Shown here one piece after another: positions 9,472-18,879 of a stretch of 64,000 nt of DNA. This stretch comes from an uncultured Bacilli bacterium (GTDB lineage: Bacteria; Bacillota_I; Bacilli_A; ML615J-28; CAG-698), in contig CAKOMG010000006.1 in assembly GCA_934096585.1 (NCBI GenBank), positions 62,001 through 126,000 of the forward strand. The letters are read 5' to 3'. The notes below the pieces were generated by a model that saw nothing but the letters and a program-made list of their open reading frames with translations, was not told the origin of the DNA and made no database searches. The first letter of the stretch is position 1. The number at the start of each line of letters is the position of its first letter. Made by a program: the position numbers and the translations under genes.

Positions 9472-10256
9472 TACTTTTCTCCTTTTTCATTATTATTAAT
9501 AAGTTCTACAGCTAAATCACGATATTTTTTACTACCTCTTGAATTATATGCATACTGTAAAACTGTCTTACCATGCATTGGTGCTTCTTGAATATGACTA
9601 CTTTTATATACTATTGTCTTATATGTTAACTTAGGAAATAGCTCTCTTACTTTATCAACTATTTTATACCCGAAAATATTTCTATTATCTAGTTTAGTTA
9701 ATAATACGCCTTCGATTGTTAAAGTGAGATTATAATCACTTTTTCTTTTTTGAATTTGATTAATTTTATTAACCATTTGCGTTAATGCATCATATGCATA
9801 AAATTCACATTCAACTGGAATTAATATCGAGTCGCTTGCAAATAATGCATTATCAATAATAATTCCCAGTGATGGAGGGCAATCAATTAAAATATAATCA
9901 TAATCATTTTTTATTTCTTGTAGTTTTTTGAATAATTCTAATTCTTTATTTTCTTTATTCATCATATCTTCCCCTATATTCTCTAATTTAATAGATCCTG
10001 GGATAATATGTAATTTGTTATCTAAGTTATTATATATAACTTCACTGGCTTTTAAATCTGTTGTTAAAAGTTCATAACTTGTTTGATTTAGTAACTCTCT
10101 TGATAAACCAATACCAATGGTAGCATTAGATTGAGGGTCTAAATCTATAATCAAAACTTTTTTATTTAATTCATTTAAGGCAGCACCTAAATTTATGGTT
10201 GTTGTTGTTTTGCCAACGCCACCTTTTTGATTTGCAATTGCTATTATTTTTCCCAT
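9471..10256 (-). CDS. parA: ParA/Soj chromosome-partitioning ATPase, without an adjacent parB
   Basis: This is a Soj-type deviant Walker A ATPase: KGGVGKTTTT near the N-terminus, DLDPQSNAT (A' box), and DCPPSLG (Walker B). Soj proteins normally form ATP-dependent DNA-bound dimers whose hydrolysis is stimulated by ParB at parS, and they influence DnaA. The gene is in its usual place after mnmG-rsmG, but the next gene is mscS with a TAATG overlap, so no parB fits here. I prefer the ATG at 10256, preceded by GGAG, over the one at 10268. No sequence damage is evident, so it may have kept the DnaA-regulatory role or act with an unknown partner. Confidence 0.9.
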   Translation of the reverse strand: MGKIIAIANQKGGVGKTTTTINLGAALNELNKKVLIIDLDPQSNATIGIGLSRELLNQTSYELLTTDLKASEVIYNNLDNKLHIIPGSIKLENIGEDMMNKENKELELFKKLQEIKNDYDYILIDCPPSLGIIIDNALFASDSILIPVECEFYAYDALTQMVNKINQIQKRKSDYNLTLTIEGVLLTKLDNRNIFGYKIVDKVRELFPKLTYKTIVYKSSHIQEAPMHGKTVLQYAYNSRGSKKYRDLAVELINNNEKGEK

Positions 10257-10267
10257 ATTATACTCCA

Positions 10268-10927
10268 TTATAACGGTTTTTTCTTGATAGTACTATAATT
10301 TCTTGGATATTTTTTATTAGTCTTTTTATTCTTTTTAATAGCGATAATGCTATGATGACCATTACCACTAGGTAAATCATATTCATATACTTTAACTAAT
10401 GATGCGTCTAATTCTTTTAAGGCATTTCTTGTTTCATTTAATTCTTCCTCGAATTGTGATCCTTTCATCGCTAGAAATAAGCCTTCAACTTTAACAAGGG
10501 GTATACATAATTCACATAACACTCTAAGATTAGCGACTGCTCTAGCACACACTATATCAAAATAATCACGATACTTTAAGATATTTTCAGCACGATCATT
10601 GATTATATTTACATTTTTTAATTCTAATAATTCAACTAATTGTTTTAAGAAGTTGCATCTTTTTAATGTTGGTTCAATAATTGTTACATGTAAATTAGGA
10701 TAAATTAATTTTAACGGAATAGAAGGGAATCCTGCCCCACTACCTACATCACATAATGATACTACTGAATTCATATCTATTGCTTTATCTAATTGAATTG
10801 AATCATAAAAATGTTTTATAAAAACTTCTTTTTCATTTGTTATATTTGTTAAATTATATTTTTCATTTTCTTGAATTAAAAAATTATAATATTTATAAAA
10901 TTTGTCATTATTTTGAATTGTTTCCAT
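10268..10927 (-). CDS. rsmG: 16S rRNA (guanine527-N7)-methyltransferase
   Basis: RsmG methylates G527 of 16S rRNA with S-adenosylmethionine. The SAM-binding motif DVGSGAGFPSIPL lies near residue 61, followed by the conserved IEPTLKRCNFL and the RAVANL motif near 130. The 219-residue length is normal, with a lysine-rich tail. It overlaps the mnmG stop by 20 bases and its own stop touches the parA leader, the usual mnmG-rsmG-parA order. Confidence 0.93.
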   Translation of the reverse strand: METIQNNDKFYKYYNFLIQENEKYNLTNITNEKEVFIKHFYDSIQLDKAIDMNSVVSLCDVGSGAGFPSIPLKLIYPNLHVTIIEPTLKRCNFLKQLVELLELKNVNIINDRAENILKYRDYFDIVCARAVANLRVLCELCIPLVKVEGLFLAMKGSQFEEELNETRNALKELDASLVKVYEYDLPSGNGHHSIIAIKKNKKTNKKYPRNYSTIKKKPL

Positions 10928-12794
10928 TATTTTTTTTACTTTCTAAATATACTAATAATATTGAAACATCACTAGGATTAACTCCACTAATACGCGATGC
11001 TTGTGAAATTGTTTCGGGTCTTACTTTCTTTAACTTATCTTTTGCTTCTGATGCAATATTAGGAATCTGATCGTAATCGATATCTACAGGAATTTTTTTA
11101 GTTTCCATAACTTGAAACTTTTGAGCCATTTTATACTCTTTAGCTATATATCCTTCATATTTAATTGCAATTTCAAGTTCCTCTTGGGAATCAATATCTA
11201 AATCTATTTTAATATTAAATAATTCTTCAATATTAGTTAGAGACATTTCTGGCCTTTTTAATAAGTCATATGCGGATGTTTTCACATTCATTGGACTCAT
11301 ATTATGTTCATTTAGATATGAAACTACACTTTGATTAGGTGTTAATTTCATATCTTTTAGTTTTTCAATCAGTTGTTTTTTGTTTTCTTCTTTATTTAAA
11401 TATTTTTGATATCTTTCTTCACTAATCAAACCAACATCATGTCCGTACTTAATTAATCTTTGCTCTGAATTATCATGTCTTAATAATAATCTAAACTCAG
11501 CTCGCGATGTTAACATTCGATAAGGGTCTCTAACTCCTTTGGTAATTAAGTCATCTATTAATACACCAATATATGCTTCATCTCTTCTAAGTACAAGTGG
11601 ATTTTTTCCTTTAATTTTTAGACTAGCATTGATTCCTGCCATTAATCCTTGACACGCTGCTTCTTCGTATCCACTTGTGCCATTAACTTGACCTGCAAAG
11701 AATAAATTAGCTATTTTTTTTGTTTCTAAATTACTTTTTAATTCTAATGGGTTGATTGCATCATATTCAATAGCGTAAGCATATTTTCTTATAACTGCAT
11801 GTTCTAGCCCTGGCAATGAGTGAACCATTAATTCTTGAATATCATGAGGCATTGACGTTGAAAAGCCTTGTAAATACATTTCATCTATTTGTGTGCCTTC
11901 GGGTTCAATAAATAACTGATGTCTTTCTTTATCCGAAAATCTCACGATTTTATCTTCTATAGAAGGGCAATATCTTGGTCCGATCCCCGTAACTAATCCC
12001 GAATACATACTAGATTTTAGTAAATTATCTTTAATTATTTGATGAGTAACACTAGTTGTGTAGGTTAAGTAACATACAACTTGATCCTTAAATGGTTTAA
12101 TATGTTCTGTGGTATTACTGAAACGATATGACTTTTTATCACCATATTGTGGTTCAAGAACCGAATAATCAATAGAATCTTTTTGAATTCTTGGTGGGGT
12201 TCCTGTTTTTAATCTTATTAGTTCTAATCCTAAACTTCTTAAACTTTCACTCAACAATGTTGTCGTTGGTTCATTATCAGGTCCAGATGGTCTTGAAGTA
12301 TTTCCACATAAAACACACGATGATAAATATGTACCACTAGCAATAATAACAGCTTTAGCATTTATTTCTTCATTTTCAAACATTACACCTTTAACAATGT
12401 TATTATCACAAATTAAACTAGTAACATATCCTTCACGAACTTCTAAATTAGGAGTAGATAAAGCTAAATCTTGCATATATTGAGGATACGTTGATTTATC
12501 TGCTTGAGCTCTTAGTGCGCGTACTGCCGGTCCTTTTGAACTATTTAACATTTTTAATTGCAACAAAGTTTTATCAGTAGCTATTCCCATCTCTCCGCCT
12601 AAGGCATCTATTTCTCTTACAATTATACCTTTTGCGGGACCACCAATAGATGGATTACATGGCATATTACCAATTCTTTTAATGCTTCCAACAAGCATTA
12701 ATGTTTTATTGCCCATTCTCGCACTTGCTAAAGCTGCTTCAATTCCCGCATGACCTCCACCTATTACTATTATATCATATTCTTTGTTTTCCAT
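10908..12794 (-). CDS. mnmG: tRNA uridine-5-carboxymethylaminomethyl modification enzyme, FAD subunit
   Basis: MnmG works with MnmE to modify the wobble uridine (U34) of several tRNAs, using FAD, NADH and a folate one-carbon unit. The FAD-binding GGGHAGIEAA motif is at the N-terminus, followed by CNPSIGGPAKG and the C-terminal family signature. The start at 12794 is chosen for AGGAAGTGG upstream and the usual length (628 residues); the open frame continues 24 codons further without family support. It heads the operon with rsmG-parA-mscS-DUF951-dapF. Its partner mnmE lies about 49 kb away, on the other replication arm. Confidence 0.95.
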   Translation of the reverse strand: MENKEYDIIVIGGGHAGIEAALASARMGNKTLMLVGSIKRIGNMPCNPSIGGPAKGIIVREIDALGGEMGIATDKTLLQLKMLNSSKGPAVRALRAQADKSTYPQYMQDLALSTPNLEVREGYVTSLICDNNIVKGVMFENEEINAKAVIIASGTYLSSCVLCGNTSRPSGPDNEPTTTLLSESLRSLGLELIRLKTGTPPRIQKDSIDYSVLEPQYGDKKSYRFSNTTEHIKPFKDQVVCYLTYTTSVTHQIIKDNLLKSSMYSGLVTGIGPRYCPSIEDKIVRFSDKERHQLFIEPEGTQIDEMYLQGFSTSMPHDIQELMVHSLPGLEHAVIRKYAYAIEYDAINPLELKSNLETKKIANLFFAGQVNGTSGYEEAACQGLMAGINASLKIKGKNPLVLRRDEAYIGVLIDDLITKGVRDPYRMLTSRAEFRLLLRHDNSEQRLIKYGHDVGLISEERYQKYLNKEENKKQLIEKLKDMKLTPNQSVVSYLNEHNMSPMNVKTSAYDLLKRPEMSLTNIEELFNIKIDLDIDSQEELEIAIKYEGYIAKEYKMAQKFQVMETKKIPVDIDYDQIPNIASEAKDKLKKVRPETISQASRISGVNPSDVSILLVYLESKKNNGNNSK

Positions 12795-12838
12795 AATTCC
12801 ACTTCCTATTTTTATGTTACTTATTAATATCATTATAT

Positions 12839-12866
12839 ATTTTATCACAATTTCATTTTTTTGCAA
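12839..12866 (-). promoter_or_regulatory. Candidate promoter of the mnmG operon
   Basis: On the minus strand, TTGCAA (12866-12861), 16 bases, then TAAAAT (12844-12839), about 45 bases upstream of the mnmG ATG. Confidence 0.45.
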
Positions 12867-13233
12867 TATTTTTTATATATTGCCTAAAGTATTAGTTATA
12901 CTACTAAAAGAAAAAAGACTATAAAGCCTCTTTATTTATAAGCTATTTACTGTTTTGTTCAAATATAGCATTTGTTATATCAATAGATTTTGCTACTTTG
13001 TTTAAAAAACTGATAATAATATTTTTAAAGTGTGCTCAGCCACCATTATCAAATATTTCTAACATAACTTCTAATACCCTACACTAATTATCTTTGAAAA
13101 CAAAAAAGACATAAATTGTCAAAACAATTGATATCATTTAAACTATACTATTTAATCTAATTAACTTTTTTTACCCTTATTAATTTTTTTATTTTAACAG
13201 CATTTATAATATCACAATAATAAACATTACGTT
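12867..13233. other. Gene-free AT-rich intergenic DNA upstream of mnmG
   Basis: About 370 bases with no credible ORF on either strand. A weak ATAAAG/CTTTAT hairpin near 12916-12930 is the only structure noticed. Confidence 0.45.
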
Positions 13234-13271
13234 AAAAAAATAAAAAAAAGATGTTTTAGATATCTAAAACA
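13234..13271 (-). terminator. Terminator of the 13.3-19.7 kb envelope operon
   Basis: The 20-bp perfect palindrome TGTTTTAGATATCTAAAACA (13252-13271) is followed on the minus strand by a long U-tail (A-rich plus strand 13234-13249), directly after the stop of the lipoprotein gene. Confidence 0.75.
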
Positions 13272-13274
13272 CCT

Positions 13275-15644
13275 TTATTTTGCTATTTCTCCATCTAACA
13301 CATTTATTAAATTTGCAAATTTACTATCGTAAAAGTTATTTAAATATATAAAATTATGAATTGAAGGAAAATATTCCTTTTCACTTTGATTACCACTTAA
13401 TATTATACAAATATTAGGATTAATTTGTCTCATTTCTTCTACGAAGTCAATTACTTTTTTAGATTGTATTACTTTTTCTTCATTCATATCATTGATGAAT
13501 ATATATATATTTTCATATTGAGCAACTTCTCTTGCAATTTTTGAAAAAGATAAAGTATTGAAACTATATACCAAACTATTAGTATAACCTTTTGATTTAA
13601 AATGTTGGGTTAAGATATATCCTAAAGAATTGTCCGTAACTAAATTGCTTTTATGATCAGCAATAACAAGAGTTGAAGTTGTTTTATCGATTGTTCCCAT
13701 ATTTCCTTCAACTATCACATAATTAGCATTTATTCTAGCTAATTCTGTTGCTATGTCATTATAATCAACTGTTATATTATTTTCTTCTAAAATACCATTT
13801 CTGATTTTGACTAATAATATTTTAGTTACTGCTTCTTTTATACGATTTAAATCTATGCTTCCATCCGTAATACCTGACACCATTTCATCATATAATCTAA
13901 ATACTATTTCCATTTGTGATTTTACGTTCTCCATATAAGAATTATAATATTCATTATTTGGAACTTTTTGTTGGAACTCAAGATTAAAATTAATCATATC
14001 ATATCCATTATTTATTGCTTCAATGAATTGATTAGTTGAAGATATATTAGCAGATGAATTAAAATCCAACATAATGACGCCATTATATTGATACTCATTT
14101 ATAACTTTTGTTAAATAATTGTTTGTTTGTACTTGAATTTGATTATCATTTATATATTCATTTGAAAATAGTGGTAAAGAAATCATCTCATATCCGTTTA
14201 AACAAGCATATTTAATTTTCTTTTGATTTATTTCTTCAATATCTGAATTAGCATCCATAAAATATAACGATCCCATAGCACTAATAATACCATTATTTTT
14301 ATATCCTCTTCTTATACTATATCCTTGCATCGTCGCTTCAAAAACATCGTCACAATAGTTCCTTGCATTTGTTGAAGCATAATTGTCCATAACAACATTT
14401 ATCCCCATTGCTTTAAATTCTTTACCTAAAGTATTACTAAGATTATATGTTACAGATAAATTTTTATTAGTGCCTATTAAATCATTTGTTGGGAAACTAT
14501 TTAATCCATTTATAACACCACCGCTATAGCCAATAGCAATGAATGGATTAATTCCTGTTTTATCTTTACCCATTCTTTTTAGCGTTTCAATAGCAGTTTG
14601 GAGTTGATTTCTACTTTCTGTATAATCTGTGAATAAAGTATAATTACCAAATGGATATGCACTTACATAATCTAATAAATTAGTTTTTGTCAATGATTGA
14701 CCATACTCAGCATCAGGTAATCCTGTTGTTTTATTAATCTCGATTGCTCTATCCCACCAATACCAACTTGATGCTGAAAAAGATATATTAAACATTTCCC
14801 CAACAAGTTGCCTTGTATTCATTTTAGTAATTAATTCTTGTGCTTTACTTAAATCGTCTTTTTTTACATCGATTGGTTTTGTCTTTTCTTTTACTTCAAG
14901 CGTAGCAGTCGATACTATATTAATTTTGTCCTTTACTGTTGCAGTAATGGTTACTGTTCCCACACTAAGGCCAATGATAGAGCCATCAACTATCTTAACA
15001 ACATGTTGATTATCACTTGATAATAATATGTCATCTTCTACATTATATTCTGGAATTGTGATTTCGCCAATTCCTAATTCTTTTTCTATACTAATTTCTA
15101 AACTGCTAGGATAATCTATAACATCAACTAAATATTTTTTTTGAAAGTTATCACATCTTACAATAATATTAACTGCGCCTATTCTTATTCCCTTAACAAC
15201 ACCATTATTTACACTAGCAATATTTGCATCTTCACTTTCCCAAACCACTTCACTTTTAATTATGTCTGGTACTACCGAAGCTTTTAGTTTTATTGTTTTT
15301 CCAATTATAACCTCTGTTTTTCCATCTATTATTATGTCTTCAACATATGGTTCAATTACTTCTAACTCTTTTGTATATATATTTTGATTATACACTGTAC
15401 TAATAATCACAGTACCTACTGTTTTTGCATAAAGTATACCATCATTAATTTCCGCGACATCATAATTTGATATTGTCCATTGTAACTTATCCTCAATTTC
15501 TTTTCCATTTTCTGTTAATATAATTTTTTCTTGCTTATTTATTACTATTTTGTCTGAAATTTGTATTTGAATTGTAATATTTTCCTTACATCCAACTAAT
15601 AGGCATAATAATAGTATTCCCACTATTATACAGGCTTTTTTCAT
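13275..15644 (-). CDS. Lipoprotein with Big_2-like repeats and a degenerate GH3 (NagZ-like) domain
   Basis: A lipoprotein signal peptide ends at Cys19 (LVGC). Residues about 25-255 form three bacterial-Ig (Big_2-like) repeats, recognisable from repeated G-x-V-x-I pairs such as VGTVIISTV, IGAVNIIVR and VGTVTITAT. From about 265 to 620 the layout follows GH3 beta-N-acetylhexosaminidases: a QLVGEMF start, an FIAIGYSGG strand in place of the substrate-binding DQEGGRV, and GVIMLDF in the position of the nucleophile strand. The KHFPGHGDT motif carrying the catalytic His is not visible. I infer a surface-anchored, probably non-catalytic glycan-binding or scaffold protein. It ends a seven-gene envelope operon, one base after the upstream stop. 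Confidence 0.7.
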   Translation of the reverse strand: MKKACIIVGILLLCLLVGCKENITIQIQISDKIVINKQEKIILTENGKEIEDKLQWTISNYDVAEINDGILYAKTVGTVIISTVYNQNIYTKELEVIEPYVEDIIIDGKTEVIIGKTIKLKASVVPDIIKSEVVWESEDANIASVNNGVVKGIRIGAVNIIVRCDNFQKKYLVDVIDYPSSLEISIEKELGIGEITIPEYNVEDDILLSSDNQHVVKIVDGSIIGLSVGTVTITATVKDKINIVSTATLEVKEKTKPIDVKKDDLSKAQELITKMNTRQLVGEMFNISFSASSWYWWDRAIEINKTTGLPDAEYGQSLTKTNLLDYVSAYPFGNYTLFTDYTESRNQLQTAIETLKRMGKDKTGINPFIAIGYSGGVINGLNSFPTNDLIGTNKNLSVTYNLSNTLGKEFKAMGINVVMDNYASTNARNYCDDVFEATMQGYSIRRGYKNNGIISAMGSLYFMDANSDIEEINQKKIKYACLNGYEMISLPLFSNEYINDNQIQVQTNNYLTKVINEYQYNGVIMLDFNSSANISSTNQFIEAINNGYDMINFNLEFQQKVPNNEYYNSYMENVKSQMEIVFRLYDEMVSGITDGSIDLNRIKEAVTKILLVKIRNGILEENNITVDYNDIATELARINANYVIVEGNMGTIDKTTSTLVIADHKSNLVTDNSLGYILTQHFKSKGYTNSLVYSFNTLSFSKIAREVAQYENIYIFINDMNEEKVIQSKKVIDFVEEMRQINPNICIILSGNQSEKEYFPSIHNFIYLNNFYDSKFANLINVLDGEIAK

Positions 15645-15645
15645 T

Positions 15646-16059
15646 TTACTCTCTCCTTACTTGCTTTATTTTTATCAGTAATTCTATTAATACTCCTAAC
15701 ATTGATGATACAATTATAACAATAGAATTTATAAGTGACACAGTGGCAATATATGATTTTACTATTAAAGCAAAAACATCAATGACCAAACTGAATAATA
15801 TACTAAATATAACAATGTATTTAATGCTATTATTTCTTTCTATACATAATATTGTTATAAATATAGAAAGTCCAATATAAAATAGGAAGCATTCAATTTC
15901 ATATATATATTCTGCTACACCATTAATTTTGTCCATATTATTTACTAGGCATGAAGCTAAATATATATTTATATTTATTAAATATGAATTAGTAAATAAT
16001 AAAATAATATATAAAACAATATATAAAATTAAACCAATTAAAGATATTTTATTTTTCAT
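15646..16059 (-). CDS. Small four-helix membrane protein
   Basis: About 137 residues, almost entirely four hydrophobic segments; a faint resemblance to the C-terminal part of VanZ-like proteins is too weak to name it. The ATG at 16059 overlaps the stop of the upstream zinc-ribbon gene and is preceded at some distance by GGTGG; the longer frame to 16095 lies inside that gene. Function unknown; member of the envelope operon. Confidence 0.55.
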   Translation of the reverse strand: MKNKISLIGLILYIVLYIILLFTNSYLININIYLASCLVNNMDKINGVAEYIYEIECFLFYIGLSIFITILCIERNNSIKYIVIFSILFSLVIDVFALIVKSYIATVSLINSIVIIVSSMLGVLIELLIKIKQVRRE

Positions 16060-16837
16060 AATGCTTGTCCACCAATAAATAAATAATATAAACAATAATT
16101 GATATAATTATTGTAACCCAACCTGATATTAAAGTTTCTTTTATTTTACAATCCTTAATTATTAAGTAAGCAAGATTAATAATATTAGGAATACCTATAA
16201 TAATAGCTAACTTTGCGGGTATTTTTTCAAACTCTACTACTGTAGCATCTTTTAAATACCAAAAACCTAATGCTCCCATAACAACAATAATAAAGTTAGC
16301 TATAGCATTAAAGAAATATGTCATAAAAAATATTTCTTTTTCGTTCATATTTAATGCCATATCCAAAAATAAGAAATAAAATATAACCGCAAAAATAAAA
16401 CATGTAATAGCTTTTTGTTTATCTTTCTTATAAAAGAACCGATAGGCATTTTGATAATTATAATATATATAATTTTTTTCTTGATTTGAAAGTTCTTTTA
16501 ATATTTCATCTATTTCTTGTGCATTATAAACATCACTTAATCTATCTATTCTTTTGATAATGGCCTTTTTATTATTATATTCAAGCATTAATGACGAAAC
16601 ATTATTGCAGTCCAAACATACACTATTTAAACTTTCTTTTTTGCATTTAAAGCAATAATAAGTCATTTTTACATTTCTAGAATCATTATTTTCTAATCTT
16701 TTTGGTAAGGTTGGATTAATTTCAAGCTTGTCATGTTCAATTTTTTTTGTTTCATTACCACACAAGGGACATTTATCATTTACTTCATTTGTCTCAAACC
16801 CACAATGTGAACATTTATAAATATAATTTTTTTTCAT
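16049..16837 (-). CDS. Zinc-ribbon membrane protein
   Basis: The N-terminus carries two CxxC pairs forming a zinc ribbon (CSHCGFE and CPLCGNE, residues 9-27), and a second ribbon about 62-80 (CFKCKK and CLDCNN). After a charged linker come four hydrophobic segments (about 140-260). Double zinc ribbons attached to a membrane domain are frequent in uncharacterised Bacilli proteins, and the ribbons probably face the cytosol. Function unknown. AAAGGTGA overlapping the upstream stop precedes the ATG. Confidence 0.7.
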   Translation of the reverse strand: MKKNYIYKCSHCGFETNEVNDKCPLCGNETKKIEHDKLEINPTLPKRLENNDSRNVKMTYYCFKCKKESLNSVCLDCNNVSSLMLEYNNKKAIIKRIDRLSDVYNAQEIDEILKELSNQEKNYIYYNYQNAYRFFYKKDKQKAITCFIFAVIFYFLFLDMALNMNEKEIFFMTYFFNAIANFIIVVMGALGFWYLKDATVVEFEKIPAKLAIIIGIPNIINLAYLIIKDCKIKETLISGWVTIIISIIVYIIYLLVDKHYEK

Positions 16838-16840
16838 TTT

Positions 16841-17941
16841 TCACCTTTTATATATATATCCTGTTATATTTTTTACCTCATTATGTATTACTAAATTAGA
16901 ATCTCTACTTTCACATCTTTCAAACCCACATTTTAAAAGCACTTTACCTGAATTTACATTTTCTTCGACATGCCCCGCATATATTACTTCTTTCTTTTGT
17001 ACCTCAATAAGATATAAAATAAAGGCATTCAATGCTTCACTTGCATATCCTTGATGCCAATATGCATCATCAATGGCATAAACTACTTGGCAAGTCTTAA
17101 CAGTTAAATCATATGTTGATAAACCAATGTAACCAATAAAACTATCACTATCTTTTAAAGCTATGGCTAACTTAAAATATTGATTATTTTCATAATTTTG
17201 CCTTGCTTTTTTAATTACTTCATCGGCTTCATCAATGCTTCTTTCATTCTCCCACATTAAATACTTATTAACATTAGGATTTTTCGCAAAATTGAAATAA
17301 TTTTCTCTGTCCTTCTTGTCTAATTCTCTAATTTTTAACCTTTTTGTGTATATGGGAACGAAAGAAATATATTCGTTTTTTATTTTTTCATTCATACACT
17401 TTAAAATTTCTTGATAAGTAGTATTATTAAACATTAAATATCCTCTTCTATATCGAGTTGTTCTAAAAATATATTTTCTTTTTAAAAATAATGATTGAAA
17501 TACTAAAACTAGTCCAATGCAGAATAAAGAAAGGGAAATAAAGAAAATCATTGTTTTAATATATATATTATTAAATACGAACCCGAAATTTCCGTTTTTT
17601 TCGTTTATTTCATTCAAACGAAAAACTATAGGTAAAATTATTAAAAATAAAATAGATGGCAAAATATTAGCCAAAATCAAGCTTCTTTTGGTGTTCTTTA
17701 AAAAGAAATGCTTTGTTTCTTGCCACGTTACACCTAGTGCCTCATTTTTTTTAGTTTTAGAAGGATATTTATAATTTATTCCTTCTAAAACTAAGTTTTC
17801 CCATTTTACGTTTTTATACTTTATTCCTTGATAAATTACATATCCTTTTTTTTCTTTTATATTTGACTTATTAGAATCAAAATAATCAGTATCTATTTTA
17901 ATATCTTTATATTTCTTTTTATTTTTTTTATTTTCTTTCAT
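16841..17941 (-). CDS. Membrane protein fused to a GNAT (RimJ/RimL-like) acetyltransferase
   Basis: Residues 1-90 are lysine-rich and probably cytosolic, two hydrophobic segments lie at about 88-110 and 127-150, and residues about 195-366 are a GNAT domain of the Acetyltransf_3 type: TKRLKIRELDKKD start, the acetyl-CoA loop region YWHQGYASEAL, and NVNSGKVLLKCGFE. RimJ/RimL relatives acetylate protein N-termini or small amines. A membrane-tethered N-terminal half is unusual for this family; there is no stop or frameshift at the joint, so the fusion looks real. Substrate unknown; part of the envelope operon. Confidence 0.7.
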   Translation of the reverse strand: MKENKKNKKKYKDIKIDTDYFDSNKSNIKEKKGYVIYQGIKYKNVKWENLVLEGINYKYPSKTKKNEALGVTWQETKHFFLKNTKRSLILANILPSILFLIILPIVFRLNEINEKNGNFGFVFNNIYIKTMIFFISLSLFCIGLVLVFQSLFLKRKYIFRTTRYRRGYLMFNNTTYQEILKCMNEKIKNEYISFVPIYTKRLKIRELDKKDRENYFNFAKNPNVNKYLMWENERSIDEADEVIKKARQNYENNQYFKLAIALKDSDSFIGYIGLSTYDLTVKTCQVVYAIDDAYWHQGYASEALNAFILYLIEVQKKEVIYAGHVEENVNSGKVLLKCGFERCESRDSNLVIHNEVKNITGYIYKR

Positions 17942-17966
17942 TTGTTATACCCTATTCTTATATATT

Positions 17967-18251
17967 TTATCTCTTTTTTGGCATTAAAATATAGAATGTT
18001 AAAAAATTTTCTGATAAAAGTATTATTATTTTTAATATTACTGCATTTTGTTTAATAATTGAAATAATAAAAACTACTAAAAAAGCACTAAATATTAACA
18101 ATTCTAAAAATATAAATTCAAATTTTTGCTTTTTTTTAATTAGAAAGACCAATAGAACAAAACAAAATGTGCAAATATAATAAATCAAGTTTCCAAAAAT
18201 TCCAAAAAGTATTAATGACAATAACATTATACCTAACATCCAAACAAACAT
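17967..18251 (-). CDS. Small membrane protein of unknown function
   Basis: A 94-residue protein with three to four hydrophobic segments. ATG at 18251 with GGTGA eight bases upstream is preferred over the TTG at 18266. I recognise no family. Its place between two other genes of the same operon, with gaps of only about 21-25 bases, is the main support for it being real. Confidence 0.5.
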   Translation of the reverse strand: MFVWMLGIMLLSLILFGIFGNLIYYICTFCFVLLVFLIKKKQKFEFIFLELLIFSAFLVVFIISIIKQNAVILKIIILLSENFLTFYILMPKKR

Positions 18252-18287
18252 AATTAATTTCACCAATTAATTATATGATTTTTGTTA

Positions 18288-18878
18288 TTAATTATGTAAT
18301 TGTTCGTAATCTTTATAGTAATTTAAAAAATCTTCTGTTGTTGGAACATAGTTATATAACTTATTTATAGCTACATTTTGATTAAAAATCAATTCTTCCC
18401 ACCTTTTTTCTCTTAATTCTTTGCTTTGTATTAATGATAATTCATAGAAATGTTCGTTTAACACAATTACTGATAATACTAAAGCAGAAATTTGATCATT
18501 CAATTCTTTAATTTTTGATCTGATAGCAGTTTTTTCTTGATCTTCTTGTTCTTTTTTCTTGCTTAAATGGTTTAATTTAACTTTATATATTATTCCTTTA
18601 AGTATAAATATCCCCATAATGATTGTCATTATTATTATAACAATAGTAATGATCCATTTTTGGTTGACTATTTTTAAAAAATCATAGATATATCCCATAA
18701 CGACAATAAGTAATGAGAAGGCTACAATGATATATACATCATTTTTTTTCTTTTTTTCTGTTTCGATTTGAATTTTTTGTTCTAGTTCATAGCTTACAAA
18801 CAATTCTCTTTGTGCGTATTTTTCTTTTTCAATGTTTATTTTAGCTAAAAGTGATCGAAATTCATTATTGCATCTCAT
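18288..18878 (-). CDS. Coiled-coil protein with two membrane segments
   Basis: Charged helical stretches (about 1-45 and 100-140, rich in Lys/Glu heptads) flank two adjacent hydrophobic segments (about 48-66 and 75-95). This resembles SMODS/TPR-adjacent or septum-type bitopic helpers but I recognise no family. It starts one base after the stop of the upstream zinc-ribbon gene (18880), so translation is coupled. Function unknown. Confidence 0.6.
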   Translation of the reverse strand: MRCNNEFRSLLAKINIEKEKYAQRELFVSYELEQKIQIETEKKKKNDVYIIVAFSLLIVVMGYIYDFLKIVNQKWIITIVIIIMTIIMGIFILKGIIYKVKLNHLSKKKEQEDQEKTAIRSKIKELNDQISALVLSVIVLNEHFYELSLIQSKELREKRWEELIFNQNVAINKLYNYVPTTEDFLNYYKDYEQLHN

Positions 18879-18879
18879 A

